From contig NZ_RZHF01000022.1 of the NCBI RefSeq assembly GCF_003990185.1, positions 56,981 to 120,980 on the forward strand: a stretch of 64,000 nucleotides of DNA. The letters are read 5' to 3'. Under the pieces are notes generated by a model. It did no database searches, was not told where the DNA came from, and saw only the letters and a program-made list of their open reading frames with translations. Below are positions 13,430-22,794 of the stretch, in pieces. The stretch comes from Vreelandella nanhaiensis. Its GTDB lineage: Bacteria; Pseudomonadota; Gammaproteobacteria; Pseudomonadales; Halomonadaceae. A program made the position numbers and the translations under genes. Each line of letters starts with the position of its first letter. Within the stretch, counting starts at the first letter, position 1.

Positions 13430-13627
13430 ATGGACAAGGCAATTATTGATGCTATTCGAGAAAAGGAACAGTTGCCTGACAGCATGACGGACAGTGAGAT
13501 AGCCAGAGAATATAAGGGCACCTACACCGCTGCCAGAGCAGCCATTAGCCTGGATCACAAGCCGCTTGACCAAGTGATTAACGATTCCATGGCAAAGATT
13601 TTTCCCTTTATGCGTAAGAAAAAATGA
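13430..13627 (+). CDS. Small hypothetical protein, 65 residues
   Basis: I do not recognise this protein. It starts MDKAIIDAIREKEQLPDSM and has a good ribosome site (ACAGGAG, six bases before the ATG), supporting translation from 13430 rather than from an upstream in-frame ATG at 13397. It is soluble, probably mostly helical, with a strongly basic C-terminal end (MRKKK). It lies in the space between trpG (divergent) and a second small gene (convergent). Confidence 0.6.
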   Translation: MDKAIIDAIREKEQLPDSMTDSEIAREYKGTYTAARAAISLDHKPLDQVINDSMAKIFPFMRKKK

Positions 13628-13707
13628 CGCGTTTCCACTCTATGTTATCCCATAGCAGCAAGCCGGGGCCTGCTGCTATGGCGTTGCCTTGGCCTGTAGT
13701 ATCCCAA

Positions 13708-13869
13708 CTAGCCCAGAGAGTTCTCATTAAGGCGTTTGGCCTCATCCTCGGCTTCCTGACGGGTGGGATAGGAGACCACCGAGGTAAAATCAGCCTCAGA
13801 GTCATCGGGGCGTGTATCGATAACATGAAACTCACCGTCACGTTCCTGCACCTTGTAAAACTCGCTCAT
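13708..13869 (-). CDS. Small hypothetical protein, 53 residues
   Basis: A short acidic protein starting MSEFYKVQERDGEFHVIDT, with a strong ribosome site (AAGGAG, seven bases upstream), which decides this start over an ATG ten codons earlier. The pattern of a short beta hairpin followed by a charged helix (PTRQEAEDEAKRLNE) resembles small DUF2188-like or DUF-unknown proteins that read 'pgW.vk..g..r....T..eA...A', but I cannot assign a family. No partner gene is evident. Confidence 0.6.
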   Translation of the reverse strand: MSEFYKVQERDGEFHVIDTRPDDSEADFTSVVSYPTRQEAEDEAKRLNENSLG

Positions 13870-14172
13870 TCTTTTGCTCCTTGGATGAAAGAGTCCCAAG
13901 GGTAGACCACATTTTTACAACCTTCCTGGTGAGAAGCTCGCGCCGCGCTTTGGAAGTCATAAGCAACATACCCACTGGTTATGCAGGCCTGCCTTTATAT
14001 TTTCCTTCAACCACCTTCAGGCGAGCTAACTGCCGTCTTTCAGACCATCACTTACACAAAACTTATACCATAAATAACAACAGCTTATGATTAGTTTTTT
14101 AAACTCCATGGAACTAGCTATTGGCTGCGGTAGTCTTTATTATCTTGAGCCTTTAAATAAGTGGAGCGTGAA
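13870..14172. other. Upstream region of the metal-binding protein gene
   Basis: About 300 bp without a gene, becoming AT-rich towards 14090-14160. A short dyad TTAT-ACC-ATAA lies at 14063-14073 and could be part of a metal-regulator (Fur/Zur/MntR-like) operator, but it is too short for a firm call. No other structure seen. Confidence 0.3.
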
Positions 14173-15087
14173 ATGCATAAGCGAGTGAACCGGGTCAGCA
14201 CGCTCTTGCTAGTTATTCTATTGAGCGCATCACCACTGGCCAACGCTTCATCATTTAAGGTTATTGCCTCTTTTTCCGTCCTCGGGGACCTGGTTAAACG
14301 TATTGCCGGCGAGGATATCAGTGTCAGTACGGTGGTACCGGCGGATGCCGATGTTCATAACTGGGAGCTGACGCCGCCCAATGTGCTGGCCATCGAAGAA
14401 GCCGATATCATGTTCTATAACGGTTTCGGGCTTGAGCCATGGCTGCGTCATGTTAAAGCCATGTCAGACGACTCGCTTACCCTTACCTCCGTTGCTGAAA
14501 ACGCGGATTTCGCCCCGCTTCCCATCACGACCGGGCAATACAAAGGCGCGACTGACCCGCACATGTGGATGGACCCGCAAGGAGCCGCTGCTTACATTGA
14601 GGTGATCGCTCATACGCTAGCAGAACACTATCCGGATAAGGCCGATGCATTTCATGCCCGCGCCGAGGAAGCTTACCTGGCGCTACAGACCCTCGACCAG
14701 ACGATTGAAGAGCGCCTGGACGGCGTGCCCAACACCAACCGGTCACTGTTTACCAGCGAGGGCGGATTTAGCTATTTTGCCCGCGCCTATAACCTTGAGT
14801 ACTCGTCCATCTGGGGCCTTAATCATGAAACTCAGGGCAACGCCCTGGCAATGGCCACAATGAGCCAGCGCCTGGCTGAAAAGCGCGTTCCTGCCCTGTT
14901 TTATGAAAGCACGGTGAGTTGTATTCACGCAGACTCCCTGGCCCGCGAAACCGGTATTTCACTAGCAGGCCCCCTTTATGTGGACTCGCTTAGCCCTCAG
15001 GACGGGCCCGCTTTTAATTACACGACCATGCTGCGCTATAACGCCGAACTTATTCATGAAGCGCTGGGTGGCGCAAGGCCTGAGTAA
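14173..15087 (+). CDS. Mn/Zn-type ABC transporter solute-binding protein (cluster A-I)
   Basis: A 304-residue periplasmic binding protein of the ZnuA/TroA/PsaA family. The signal peptide ends about ANA-SS. The four metal ligands align with those of PsaA: His62 (ADVHNWE), His130 (DPHMWMD), Glu196 (TSEGGF) and Asp271 (YVDSLS). The Glu/Asp pair and the lack of a His-rich loop point to a Mn (or Mn/Fe) rather than a ZnuA-type zinc preference; that is inference. The start at 14173 has GGAG six bases upstream, and an in-frame GTG four codons earlier is less likely. No cognate permease or ATPase gene is adjacent: gph follows on the other strand. Confidence 0.85.
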   Translation: MHKRVNRVSTLLLVILLSASPLANASSFKVIASFSVLGDLVKRIAGEDISVSTVVPADADVHNWELTPPNVLAIEEADIMFYNGFGLEPWLRHVKAMSDDSLTLTSVAENADFAPLPITTGQYKGATDPHMWMDPQGAAAYIEVIAHTLAEHYPDKADAFHARAEEAYLALQTLDQTIEERLDGVPNTNRSLFTSEGGFSYFARAYNLEYSSIWGLNHETQGNALAMATMSQRLAEKRVPALFYESTVSCIHADSLARETGISLAGPLYVDSLSPQDGPAFNYTTMLRYNAELIHEALGGARPE

Positions 15088-15107
15088 CCGCGTCCTTCTA
15101 AACGCCG

Positions 15108-15809
15108 TTAAGCCAAACCGATACGGTCCCAAGCGGTAGCCGGGCGCACCAGTTCAAGCAGCGAAGACAGCACGATATCGGGTTGGCTAAGCTCAACGGG
15201 TTCACCGTGGTTATAGCCGTAAGGGAGTGCCAGCGTTGCAAACCCTGCGGCCTTGCCCGCATTGATATCATGGCGTGAGTCTCCCACCATCAGGCATTCA
15301 TCTGGAGAGAAACTGCCCGCTTCAGCGACGTACAGAAGCGGTAGCGGTGATGGCTTCTTCTCTACCAGGGTGTCTCCTCCTATGCAGTGCGAAAACCACG
15401 CATTCAGGCCAAAGTGTTCAAGAATCGGCGCGATAAAACGCTCAGGCTTATTGGTAATCAGCGCCAGCGTAAAACCTGCGCAGTAAAGTTCTTCAAGCGC
15501 TGTTTTCACGCCGGGATAGAGCTTGGTCAACGCATTAGGCGCTGAGCCGTAATGCGTCATGAAGGCCTGAAAGGCCCGCGCCTGAAGGTTGGCTTCAGGC
15601 GGCTGCTGCACGGCCCAGGCCAATGCCCGCTCAACCAGCATCGGCGCGCCATTGCCAACCCAGTCACGCACCTGCACTTCTTCAGGAACGGGCAGGTTAA
15701 GCTCGCCCAGCGCTTTTTGCACCGCTATCGCAAGGTCGGGCACCGAGTCGACCAACGTGCCATCCAGATCAAAGGCTATTAGCCGCTTCCCATGTAATAT
15801 GGCGTGCAC
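15108..15809 (-). CDS. gph: Phosphoglycolate phosphatase
   Basis: A 233-residue HAD-family phosphatase with the nucleophile motif DLDGTLVDS (Asp15 and Asp17), motif II ITNKPERF and motif IV MVGDSRHDINAG. It removes phosphate from 2-phosphoglycolate produced during DNA repair. The start is GTG, with GGAG seven bases upstream; no in-frame ATG fits. In Pseudomonas gph lies between rpe and trpE; here rpe is separated from it by an opposite-strand NADH dehydrogenase gene and trpE is absent. Confidence 0.92.
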   Translation of the reverse strand: MHAILHGKRLIAFDLDGTLVDSVPDLAIAVQKALGELNLPVPEEVQVRDWVGNGAPMLVERALAWAVQQPPEANLQARAFQAFMTHYGSAPNALTKLYPGVKTALEELYCAGFTLALITNKPERFIAPILEHFGLNAWFSHCIGGDTLVEKKPSPLPLLYVAEAGSFSPDECLMVGDSRHDINAGKAAGFATLALPYGYNHGEPVELSQPDIVLSSLLELVRPATAWDRIGLA

Positions 15810-15985
15810 TTACCTACTCCCTGAAATGCTGACTGATGAGAACGTTTTGTCACGACAACAGTCATGATGCCAACGCCATTGTATGATGCATTCACTCAAT
15901 ATCTTACTGTTCCAGTGGTGCTAATGCATTAGTCAGACGGGCGTGAAGCTTCTATGCTCAAGCTAGCTTAGCCAAGGAGAAACCA

Positions 15986-17284
15986 ATGGCCATACCTCGA
16001 ATTGTTATTGTCGGCGGCGGAGCTGGCGGTCTAGCCCTCGCCACCCGGTTAGGGCATACACTAGGAAAACGCAAACGCGCCGAAATCGTTCTGCTGGATC
16101 GCAACGCTACCCATGTATGGAAACCCTTGTTGCATGAGCTTGCCACCGGCATCTTGAACTCCACCATGGATGAGGTCGACTTTCGCGGGCATTCGAGTGC
16201 ACATGGCTACCGCTACCAGCGGGGCTCCCTGTCCGGGCTTGACCGCGACAACAAGACCCTCAACCTCGCAGCTATTCTGGATGAAGACGGCGAAGAGGTG
16301 CTGCCCGAACGTACTCTCACCTACGACTATCTGGTGCTCTCTTTAGGGAGCGTGTCGAACGATTTCGGCACCAAAGGCGTGGCCGAGCATTGTCACTTCA
16401 TCGACTCGCCTTTGCAGGCCAAGGCCTTTCAGCGCGACATGATCAACACCTTCCTGCGCTATACCGACCCGACGCTCAGAGAGCACACGACCCTCAGCGT
16501 CGGTATTGTGGGCGCCGGCGCCACCGGCGTAGAGCTTGCCGCCGAGCTTCTGGATGTCACCCGTTTGCTCAATGCCTACGGCGTGACCGATGTCGACAAC
16601 AATCAGATCAGCGTTCACCTGATCGAAGCGGCGCCGCGTATTCTGCCCGCGCTTTCCGAACGTATCAGCCAGACGGTTCACAAGGAGCTTGACGAGCTTG
16701 GGGTCAAAATTCATGTGGAAACCGCCATTGAAGAGGCCAAAGAGCACCAGTTGGTGACCAAGGATGGCGTGGTGATCAAAACCGATCTCAATGTGTGGGC
16801 CGCGGGTATCAAGGCGCCGGATTTTCTTGCCGACCTAGGGCTTTCGGTGAACAAGAAAAACCAGGTGTGCGTCGAGCAAACCATGCAAAGCGTGGACGAT
16901 ACGAGCATCTTCGCCATGGGTGATTGCGCGAGCTGCCCTCAGGAGGACGGCTCAACGGTACCGCCGACGGCACAAGCGGTGCGCCAGCAGGCCCGGGTGT
17001 TGGCCGACAACCTAGGCAAGGCACTGGAAGGCAAGCCGCTCAAGCCTTTCAAGTTCCGCAATAAAGGCTCACTGGTATCGCTTGCCCGTTACGATGCCGT
17101 CGGCAACCTGATGCGCAGCGGTGCCTCCCGGGGGCTTTTCCTTGAAGGTTGGCTTGCGCGCAACGCCTACGCCTCGCTCTACCGTATGCATCAGGTTTCG
17201 ATCCATGGCGTACCCAGAACCGGGCTTACCTGGGTGGTGGACAAGTTGAATCGCTACCTCAAGCCACGCATGAAACTGCACTAA
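15986..17284 (+). CDS. ndh: Type II NADH dehydrogenase (non-proton-pumping)
   Basis: A 432-residue flavoprotein that passes electrons from NADH to quinone without proton pumping. There are two dinucleotide folds: IVIVGGGAGGLALA (from residue 6, FAD) and VGIVGAGATGVELA (from 172, NADH). The segment IFAMGDCASC near 309 is the usual FAD C-terminal motif. The last 60 residues include an amphipathic, Trp- and Arg-rich stretch suited to peripheral membrane attachment. AAGGAGA lies five bases upstream of the ATG. It is flanked by gph and rpe, both on the opposite strand, so it interrupts the familiar rpe-gph order. Confidence 0.93.
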   Translation: MAIPRIVIVGGGAGGLALATRLGHTLGKRKRAEIVLLDRNATHVWKPLLHELATGILNSTMDEVDFRGHSSAHGYRYQRGSLSGLDRDNKTLNLAAILDEDGEEVLPERTLTYDYLVLSLGSVSNDFGTKGVAEHCHFIDSPLQAKAFQRDMINTFLRYTDPTLREHTTLSVGIVGAGATGVELAAELLDVTRLLNAYGVTDVDNNQISVHLIEAAPRILPALSERISQTVHKELDELGVKIHVETAIEEAKEHQLVTKDGVVIKTDLNVWAAGIKAPDFLADLGLSVNKKNQVCVEQTMQSVDDTSIFAMGDCASCPQEDGSTVPPTAQAVRQQARVLADNLGKALEGKPLKPFKFRNKGSLVSLARYDAVGNLMRSGASRGLFLEGWLARNAYASLYRMHQVSIHGVPRTGLTWVVDKLNRYLKPRMKLH

Positions 17285-17294
17285 AGCGCCTGGT

Positions 17295-17990
17295 TCAGAC
17301 CTGAGCCAGCGCCGCGCGCATCTTCTGAATGACGGAATCGAAGCCGTGCGCGTCACCTTTCTGGCGGGCATTGAAAATCGCCGAGCCAGCCACGAAGGTG
17401 TCCGCGCCAGCGGCGGCGATCTCGGCGATGTTATCCACCTTCACGCCCCCATCGATTTCCAGGCGAATCGGCCTGTTTGAAGCATCAATACGCGCCCGCG
17501 CTTCGCGCAGCTTGTCCAGCGTACCGGGGATGAACGACTGCCCACCAAATCCGGGATTCACGCTCATGAGCAACACCATGTCGATCTTGTCCATGACGTA
17601 GTCCAGATAAGACAGCGGGGTCGCCGGATTGAAGACCAGGCCAGCCTTGCAGCCACCATCACGAATCAATTGAAGCGAGCGGTCGATATGCTCTGAGGCC
17701 TCAGGGTGAAACGTAATATAGCTGGCCCCTGCCTCGATAAAATCACTGATCATGCGATCAACCGGCTTGACCATCAAGTGCACATCAATAGGCGCGGTCA
17801 CACCATAGTTACGCAGCGCCTTGCACACCATGGGGCCAATGGTCAGGTTAGGCACATAGTGGTTGTCCATGACATCAAAGTGAACAATGTCTGCTCCAGC
17901 GGCCAGCACGTTATCCACCTCTTCTCCCAGGCGGGCAAAATCAGCCGACAGAATTGAAGGGGCAATTAAATAATCATGCGTAACGCTCAT
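17295..17990 (-). CDS. rpe: Ribulose-phosphate 3-epimerase
   Basis: A 231-residue TIM-barrel enzyme interconverting ribulose 5-phosphate and xylulose 5-phosphate in the pentose phosphate pathway. Family motifs are [51 protein letters not shown] and [17 protein letters not shown] sits six bases before the ATG. It converges with ndh, with only 10 bp between stop codons. Confidence 0.97.
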   Translation of the reverse strand: MSVTHDYLIAPSILSADFARLGEEVDNVLAAGADIVHFDVMDNHYVPNLTIGPMVCKALRNYGVTAPIDVHLMVKPVDRMISDFIEAGASYITFHPEASEHIDRSLQLIRDGGCKAGLVFNPATPLSYLDYVMDKIDMVLLMSVNPGFGGQSFIPGTLDKLREARARIDASNRPIRLEIDGGVKVDNIAEIAAAGADTFVAGSAIFNARQKGDAHGFDSVIQKMRAALAQV

Positions 17991-18182
17991 GGCACACTCC
18001 TGATTAACCGTTAAAAGAGGGGATAACCGGCTTGTGCAGGATACAAACCTAGTAATGCCCGTGTAAAAGTGGGCATTTTAACAGAGCGGGTTAAAAAAAC
18101 AGGCGCTGTTTTATCGCGCTAAAGCTCACGCACTAAAACCCGATCACGCAAGAGTAACTGAGCACGCAACTTCGCACAGCAT

Positions 18183-18199
18183 TATTCCCAAAAAGAATA
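18183..18199. promoter_or_regulatory. LysR-type dyad upstream of the sulfate importer operon
   Basis: An imperfect palindrome TATTC-n7-GAATA lies about 83 bp before the sulfate-binding protein gene, in an AT-rich stretch. The position and LTTR-like form (T-N11-A core) fit a CysB operator. CysB sites are poorly conserved, so this is a candidate only. Confidence 0.35.
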
Positions 18200-18281
18200 T
18201 AAACCAATATTGTAATTCCATATTGTCAGGTTTATCGTATGCCCATTGCGCCCAAACCGCTAACCGCTTAAGGAACCTATC

Positions 18282-19292
18282 ATGACGTTACCTGCCTTTT
18301 TCCGCCGCAGCGTGCTAGCCATTGCCCTCGGTGCCAGCATTGCCACGCCCGCCATGGCACAAGAGCGTGAGCTTTTGAACTCGTCGTATGATATTGCCCG
18401 TGAGCTGTTCAGCGCGATCAATCCCGAGTTTGAAGCCTGGTGGCAACAAGAACACGATGAAGCAATCAGCGTTAACCAGTCGCATGGCGGCTCCTCGGCG
18501 CAGGCGCGCGCTATCATGCAAGGCCTGCGCGCTGACGTAGTCACGTTCAATCAGGTCACCGACGTGCAAGTACTGGCAGACGCTGGCCTGGTTGCCGAAG
18601 ACTGGCAGCAGGCGCTTGAAAACAACGCCTCGCCCTACTACTCCACCACCGCATTTCTGGTACGCAAAGGCAATCCCAAAGGAATCGAAAGCTGGGACGA
18701 CCTAGTGAAGGAAGATGTCAGCATGGTATTCCCCAACCCCAAGACATCGGGCAACGGCCGCTACACCTATCTGGCTGCCTGGGGGTTTGCCGATAAGGAA
18801 TTCGACGGTGATGAAGAGCGAATTCAGGAGTTCATGCGCACCTTTCTGAGTAACGTATCGGTGTTTGATACGGGCGGCCGCGGCGCGACAACGAGCTTTA
18901 TTGAACGTGGTCTTGGCGATGTACTGATCAGTTTCGAATCCGAGGTCAACAACATTCGTAACGAGTACGGCAGCGATGACTACGAGGTTATCGTTCCGCC
19001 GATCAGCATCCTTGCCGAGTTCCCGGTTGCGGTGGTCGAACAGAATGCCGAGCGTAACGGCAATAGCGATCTGGCTCATGGCTATCTTGAGTTTTTATAC
19101 CGTGAAGATACACAGCGCCTGCTGGCCGGCTTCAACTATCGCGTTCACGATGAAGCCGTGGTGGAAGAGTTTGCCGACCAGTTCCCGGAAACCGAACTGT
19201 TTAACGTAGAAGATGTGTTCGGCAGCTGGGACGAAGCGATGGAAACTCATTTTGAAGGCGGTGCCCTTCTTGATCAACTGCAGCGTCGTTAA
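18282..19292 (+). CDS. Sulfate/thiosulfate ABC transporter, periplasmic binding protein
   Basis: A 336-residue periplasmic sulfate-binding protein (Sbp/CysP family). The signal peptide ends at PAMA-QE. Sulfate-site segments of the family are visible: LLNSSYDIARELF near residue 30, QSHGGSSAQARA near 67 and NPKTSGNGRYTYLAAWG near 150. It is the first gene of a four-gene operon with cysT, cysW and cysA, likely under CysB control. Sbp and CysP cannot be separated with certainty by eye, so no symbol is given. AAGGA precedes the ATG. Confidence 0.93.
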   Translation: MTLPAFFRRSVLAIALGASIATPAMAQERELLNSSYDIARELFSAINPEFEAWWQQEHDEAISVNQSHGGSSAQARAIMQGLRADVVTFNQVTDVQVLADAGLVAEDWQQALENNASPYYSTTAFLVRKGNPKGIESWDDLVKEDVSMVFPNPKTSGNGRYTYLAAWGFADKEFDGDEERIQEFMRTFLSNVSVFDTGGRGATTSFIERGLGDVLISFESEVNNIRNEYGSDDYEVIVPPISILAEFPVAVVEQNAERNGNSDLAHGYLEFLYREDTQRLLAGFNYRVHDEAVVEEFADQFPETELFNVEDVFGSWDEAMETHFEGGALLDQLQRR

Positions 19293-19301
19293 TCGATCAT
19301 C

Positions 19302-20156
19302 ATGAATCAACGTGCACTACGATTAACCGGCAACACGCGAGTGTTGCCGGGTTTCGGCCTTTCTATGGGTATCAGCGTGCTGTTTATTTCGCTGGTACTT
19401 TTACTGCCGATCACGGGGCTTTTCGGCCAGCTTGCAGGCCTAAGCCTTGCGCAGTACTGGGCAATCATTACCGAGGGCCGCGTAGTGGCAAGCTACATGG
19501 TCACGATCGGTGCCGCGGCGGTGGCGGCATTAATCAACGCCGTTTTTGGTCTGCTGCTCGCCTGGGTACTGGTGCGCTACGAATTTCCCGGCAAACGCCT
19601 GCTGGATGCCCTGATGGATTTGCCCTTTGCGCTCCCGACGGCCGTGGCCGGTATTACACTTGCCACCCTTTACGCCGGAAACGGCTGGATGGGCAAACTG
19701 CTTGAGCCGTTAGGTTTTCAGGTTGCTTATACCTGGGTGGGCATCGCTCTGGCCATGGCGTTTACCAGCATTCCGTTTGTCGTGCGCACCGTACAGCCTG
19801 TGCTTGAAGACCTGCCTGCCGAGGTGGATGAAGCCGCCATGTCACTGGGTGCCACCGACGCCATCGCCTTTCGCCGGGTGATCATGCCGCACTTGTGGCC
19901 AGCCCTGGTAACCGGCACTGGCCTTGCGTTTGTGCGCTCTCTGGGGGAGTTTGGCGCGATCATCTTTATCGCGGGCAACATGCCGTATGAGACCGAGATC
20001 ACCGCATTGATGATTTTCGTCAAGCTGCAGGAGTATGACTACGCGGGTGCCTCAGCAATTGCCTCTGTGGTGCTGTTTGTATCGCTTGCGTTGCTGCTAG
20101 CCATCAATATCTGGCAGGGCCGTTTTGTCCGCCGCCTGCATGGAGGTAAAGGCTAA
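19302..20156 (+). CDS. cysT: Sulfate ABC transporter permease CysT (CysU)
   Basis: A 284-residue inner-membrane permease with about six hydrophobic segments. The cytoplasmic EAA loop reads EVDEAAMSLGATDAIAFRRVIMP (about residues 177-199) and contacts CysA. The segment FARSLGEFGAI-like (VRSLGEFGAIIFIAGN) is characteristic of sulfate and molybdate permeases. It starts 10 bp after the binding-protein gene without a convincing Shine-Dalgarno sequence, suggesting coupled translation. Its stop overlaps the cysW start (TAATG). Confidence 0.95.
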   Translation: MNQRALRLTGNTRVLPGFGLSMGISVLFISLVLLLPITGLFGQLAGLSLAQYWAIITEGRVVASYMVTIGAAAVAALINAVFGLLLAWVLVRYEFPGKRLLDALMDLPFALPTAVAGITLATLYAGNGWMGKLLEPLGFQVAYTWVGIALAMAFTSIPFVVRTVQPVLEDLPAEVDEAAMSLGATDAIAFRRVIMPHLWPALVTGTGLAFVRSLGEFGAIIFIAGNMPYETEITALMIFVKLQEYDYAGASAIASVVLFVSLALLLAINIWQGRFVRRLHGGKG

Positions 20157-20983
20157 TGCGTCGAATTGGTGATGCACCGGCCGTCAAGCGCCTGCTGGTT
20201 GGCGCAGCCCTTGTCCTGTCGGCGCTGTTTCTCCTGCTGCCGTTAGTAGCCATTTTTGCTCAGGCGTTTTCTCAGGGCATGGCGGTTTTCTGGGCCAACG
20301 TCAGTAACTACTTCACCCTGCACGCCATTGGCCTGACGCTGGGTGTGGCGCTTCTTACCATTCCCATCTGCCTGGTGTTTGGTGTGGCGCTGGCGTGGCT
20401 GGTTACCCGCTTCAGCTTTCCAGGCAGGCGTATTTTGCAAACGCTGATCGATATCCCGTTTGCCGTATCGCCGGTGGTAGCCGGGCTTATCTATTTATTG
20501 CTTTACGGGCGTAACGGCTGGATTGGCAGTTGGCTGGACGGCCATGATATTCAGCTGATGTTTGCCTGGCCGGGCATTTTAATGGTCACCGTATTTGTCA
20601 CCTGCCCTTTTGTAGCACGCGAGCTTATACCATTGATGCAGGCCCAGGGCTCTCGTGAAGAAGAGGCAGCCGCCACGCTGGGCGCCCGCGGATGGACAAC
20701 ATTCTGGCGGATAACGCTACCCAATATTCGCTGGGCGCTACTCTATGGGGTGATCTTGACCAACGCCCGGGCCGTGGGTGAATTTGGTGCCGTATCGGTG
20801 GTTTCAGGGGCCATTCGTGGGCAAACCAACACGCTACCCCTTCATCTTGAACAGCTTTATCAGGATTACAACGCCGTTGGCGCTTTTGCCTGCGCCGCAC
20901 TGTTGGCCTTGATCGCCCTGCTCACTCTGGCGGCCAAGGCAAGTCTTGAATGGCGCGCATCGCGTCGGGAGGCGCTCTTATGA
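20156..20983 (+). CDS. cysW: Sulfate ABC transporter permease CysW
   Basis: A 275-residue partner permease, with six predicted membrane segments and an EAA loop, [22 protein letters not shown] (about residues 163-184). [16 protein letters not shown] is typical of CysW. The start overlaps the cysT stop by one base, and its TGA overlaps the cysA ATG by four bases, so cysT-cysW-cysA are translationally coupled. Confidence 0.95.
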   Translation: MRRIGDAPAVKRLLVGAALVLSALFLLLPLVAIFAQAFSQGMAVFWANVSNYFTLHAIGLTLGVALLTIPICLVFGVALAWLVTRFSFPGRRILQTLIDIPFAVSPVVAGLIYLLLYGRNGWIGSWLDGHDIQLMFAWPGILMVTVFVTCPFVARELIPLMQAQGSREEEAAATLGARGWTTFWRITLPNIRWALLYGVILTNARAVGEFGAVSVVSGAIRGQTNTLPLHLEQLYQDYNAVGAFACAALLALIALLTLAAKASLEWRASRREALL

Positions 20984-22074
20984 GCATTCGCTTAGAGAAC
21001 ATTGCCAAGCATTTTGGCAATACGCAGGCCTTGGAGCCCGTGAACCTAGATATCTATGAGGGCGAGCTAGTCGGCCTGCTGGGGCCGTCCGGGTCAGGCA
21101 AGACGACACTTTTGCGTATTATTGCCGGCCTTGAAAGCGCTGACCGCACCGCTCAGCCCAGCAGGATCATGTTTGGTGAACGCGATGTGACCCAGGTACA
21201 TGTACGCGATCGGCGCATTGGCTTTGTGTTCCAGCACTATGCGCTGTTTCGGCATATGAGCGTCTATGACAATGTCGCTTTTGGCCTGACCGTCATGCCC
21301 AAAAAAGAGCGTCCTTCAAACGGTGAGATCCGCGCCCGCGTGTTTCGCCTGCTTGAAATGGTTCAGCTTGAACATTTGGCCAAGCGCTACCCAGCCCAGC
21401 TTTCCGGCGGCCAGCAGCAGCGCGTTTCGCTTGCCCGGGCGCTTGCGGTAAAACCCGACGTGCTATTGCTGGACGAGCCGTTTGGCGCGCTCGATGCTAA
21501 AGTACGCCAGGATCTGCGCCGCTGGCTTCGTCGTCTGCATAGCGAGCTTAACTTTACCAGTGTATTTGTTACCCACGACCAGGAAGAAGCGCTGGAGCTT
21601 TCCGACCGAGTGGTGGTCATGAGTAACGGGCGCATTGAGCAGATCGACGCACCGGATACGCTCTACCACTCGCCCAAAAACCGCTTTGTGTTTGAGTTTT
21701 TAGGGGATGTGAACCATTTGGAAGGCAGCGTCAATAACGGCGTTCTAACCTGCGGTAATGCCTATTTGCACGTTGACCTGCCTGATGGCCCTGAAGAGCT
21801 GTTGCTGCGTCCTCATGAAGTCCGTCTAGCCGAGCAGGCAAGCGACACCTGCCACCTGCCCGTGGTCGTCACAGCGATTTCTCCTGTCGGCGCTGAAGTA
21901 CGCGTTGAGCTGGAAGCTGACTGGCTGGCCAAACCTTGGCTTGCCACTGTACGCCATGCAGATTTTGAGCGCCTAGCCATGAAACGCGGCCAGCACCTCT
22001 TTGCTCATCCACGCCAATGGCACCGGTTTGAAGAAAACACTCAAAGCGCAGCCCGACAGACGCGCACAGCATAA
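20980..22074 (+). CDS. cysA: Sulfate/thiosulfate import ATP-binding protein CysA
   Basis: A 364-residue ABC ATPase energising sulfate import. Walker A is GPSGSGKTT near residue 35, signature [15 protein letters not shown] near 135, Walker [13 protein letters not shown] near 157 and the H-loop THD near 190. The C-terminal TOBE-like regulatory region starts at about residue 240. The ATG at 20980 overlaps the cysW stop (ATGA) and is preferred over an in-frame upstream ATG inside cysW. It is the last gene of the operon. Confidence 0.96.
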   Translation: MSIRLENIAKHFGNTQALEPVNLDIYEGELVGLLGPSGSGKTTLLRIIAGLESADRTAQPSRIMFGERDVTQVHVRDRRIGFVFQHYALFRHMSVYDNVAFGLTVMPKKERPSNGEIRARVFRLLEMVQLEHLAKRYPAQLSGGQQQRVSLARALAVKPDVLLLDEPFGALDAKVRQDLRRWLRRLHSELNFTSVFVTHDQEEALELSDRVVVMSNGRIEQIDAPDTLYHSPKNRFVFEFLGDVNHLEGSVNNGVLTCGNAYLHVDLPDGPEELLLRPHEVRLAEQASDTCHLPVVVTAISPVGAEVRVELEADWLAKPWLATVRHADFERLAMKRGQHLFAHPRQWHRFEENTQSAARQTRTA

Positions 22075-22179
22075 GTTTTCCTCAGTGTTTAGAGGGTAAG
22101 CTACTGGCGTTTTAAGGATAACAACGGCATAGTTTGGGCGGCTAGTTGTTGAAACAAACCGTTACTGCGGAGAAAAAAC

Positions 22180-22773
22180 ATGCTTCGGCGTCAGTTCTTA
22201 CGTTTATCAGGCGCGCTTTTGGCAGGCGCTTTGTTAGCAGGCTGTGCAAGCCCCCAATACCTTCAGCTCAGCCCGGAGCGCAGTGCCAACGTACCGCAAA
22301 CCGGTTCAGGCCAGCAAGTAACCGTGGTTGCCGTGGATGCACGGGAACGTGAGGTCATCGGCACCCGTTCGGGTGGCAATATGTCAACTGCACAGATCAC
22401 CGTCAGCAGCCACGAGTTGATCCCCACGCTGCAGGCCGAAGCCGAGCGCGCGGTGCGTGACATGGGCTTTAATCCGACAACAGAGCAGGCTCAAGGCCGC
22501 CCAATGCTGACCCTGGAACTTGCCAGCCTGAACTACGGCCAAGGCAACAGCGGCCAGCCCCTTGTGGATGAGGCACGCATTGAAGGCGTGTTCCGCGCGA
22601 TTGCCAAAAACAAGGGCACAACCTACACCGGCACTTACACGTCACGGCGTACCCAGGGCTATGCCGTCAAACCTGGCGAAGATGCCAACACTCGCATGCT
22701 GAATGACCTGCTCAGCGATGGTTTGAACCGAGCATTCAGCGACCCGGAACTAGGCCGCCTGCTCGCTCGCTAA
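22180..22773 (+). CDS. YajG-type outer-membrane lipoprotein
   Basis: A 197-residue lipoprotein: basic start MLRRQFLRLS, hydrophobic segment, then lipobox LLAGC with Cys22 as the lipidation site. The residue after Cys is Ala, which favours Lol transport to the outer membrane. The mature part resembles YajG (VVAVDARE, IGTRSG, LIPTLQAEAERAVRDMGF). Function unknown. CGGAG precedes the ATG. It is monocistronic between cysA (same strand) and tpm (convergent). Confidence 0.83.
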   Translation: MLRRQFLRLSGALLAGALLAGCASPQYLQLSPERSANVPQTGSGQQVTVVAVDAREREVIGTRSGGNMSTAQITVSSHELIPTLQAEAERAVRDMGFNPTTEQAQGRPMLTLELASLNYGQGNSGQPLVDEARIEGVFRAIAKNKGTTYTGTYTSRRTQGYAVKPGEDANTRMLNDLLSDGLNRAFSDPELGRLLAR

Positions 22774-22794
22774 TATGCTTGTGCGGGTCATCGG

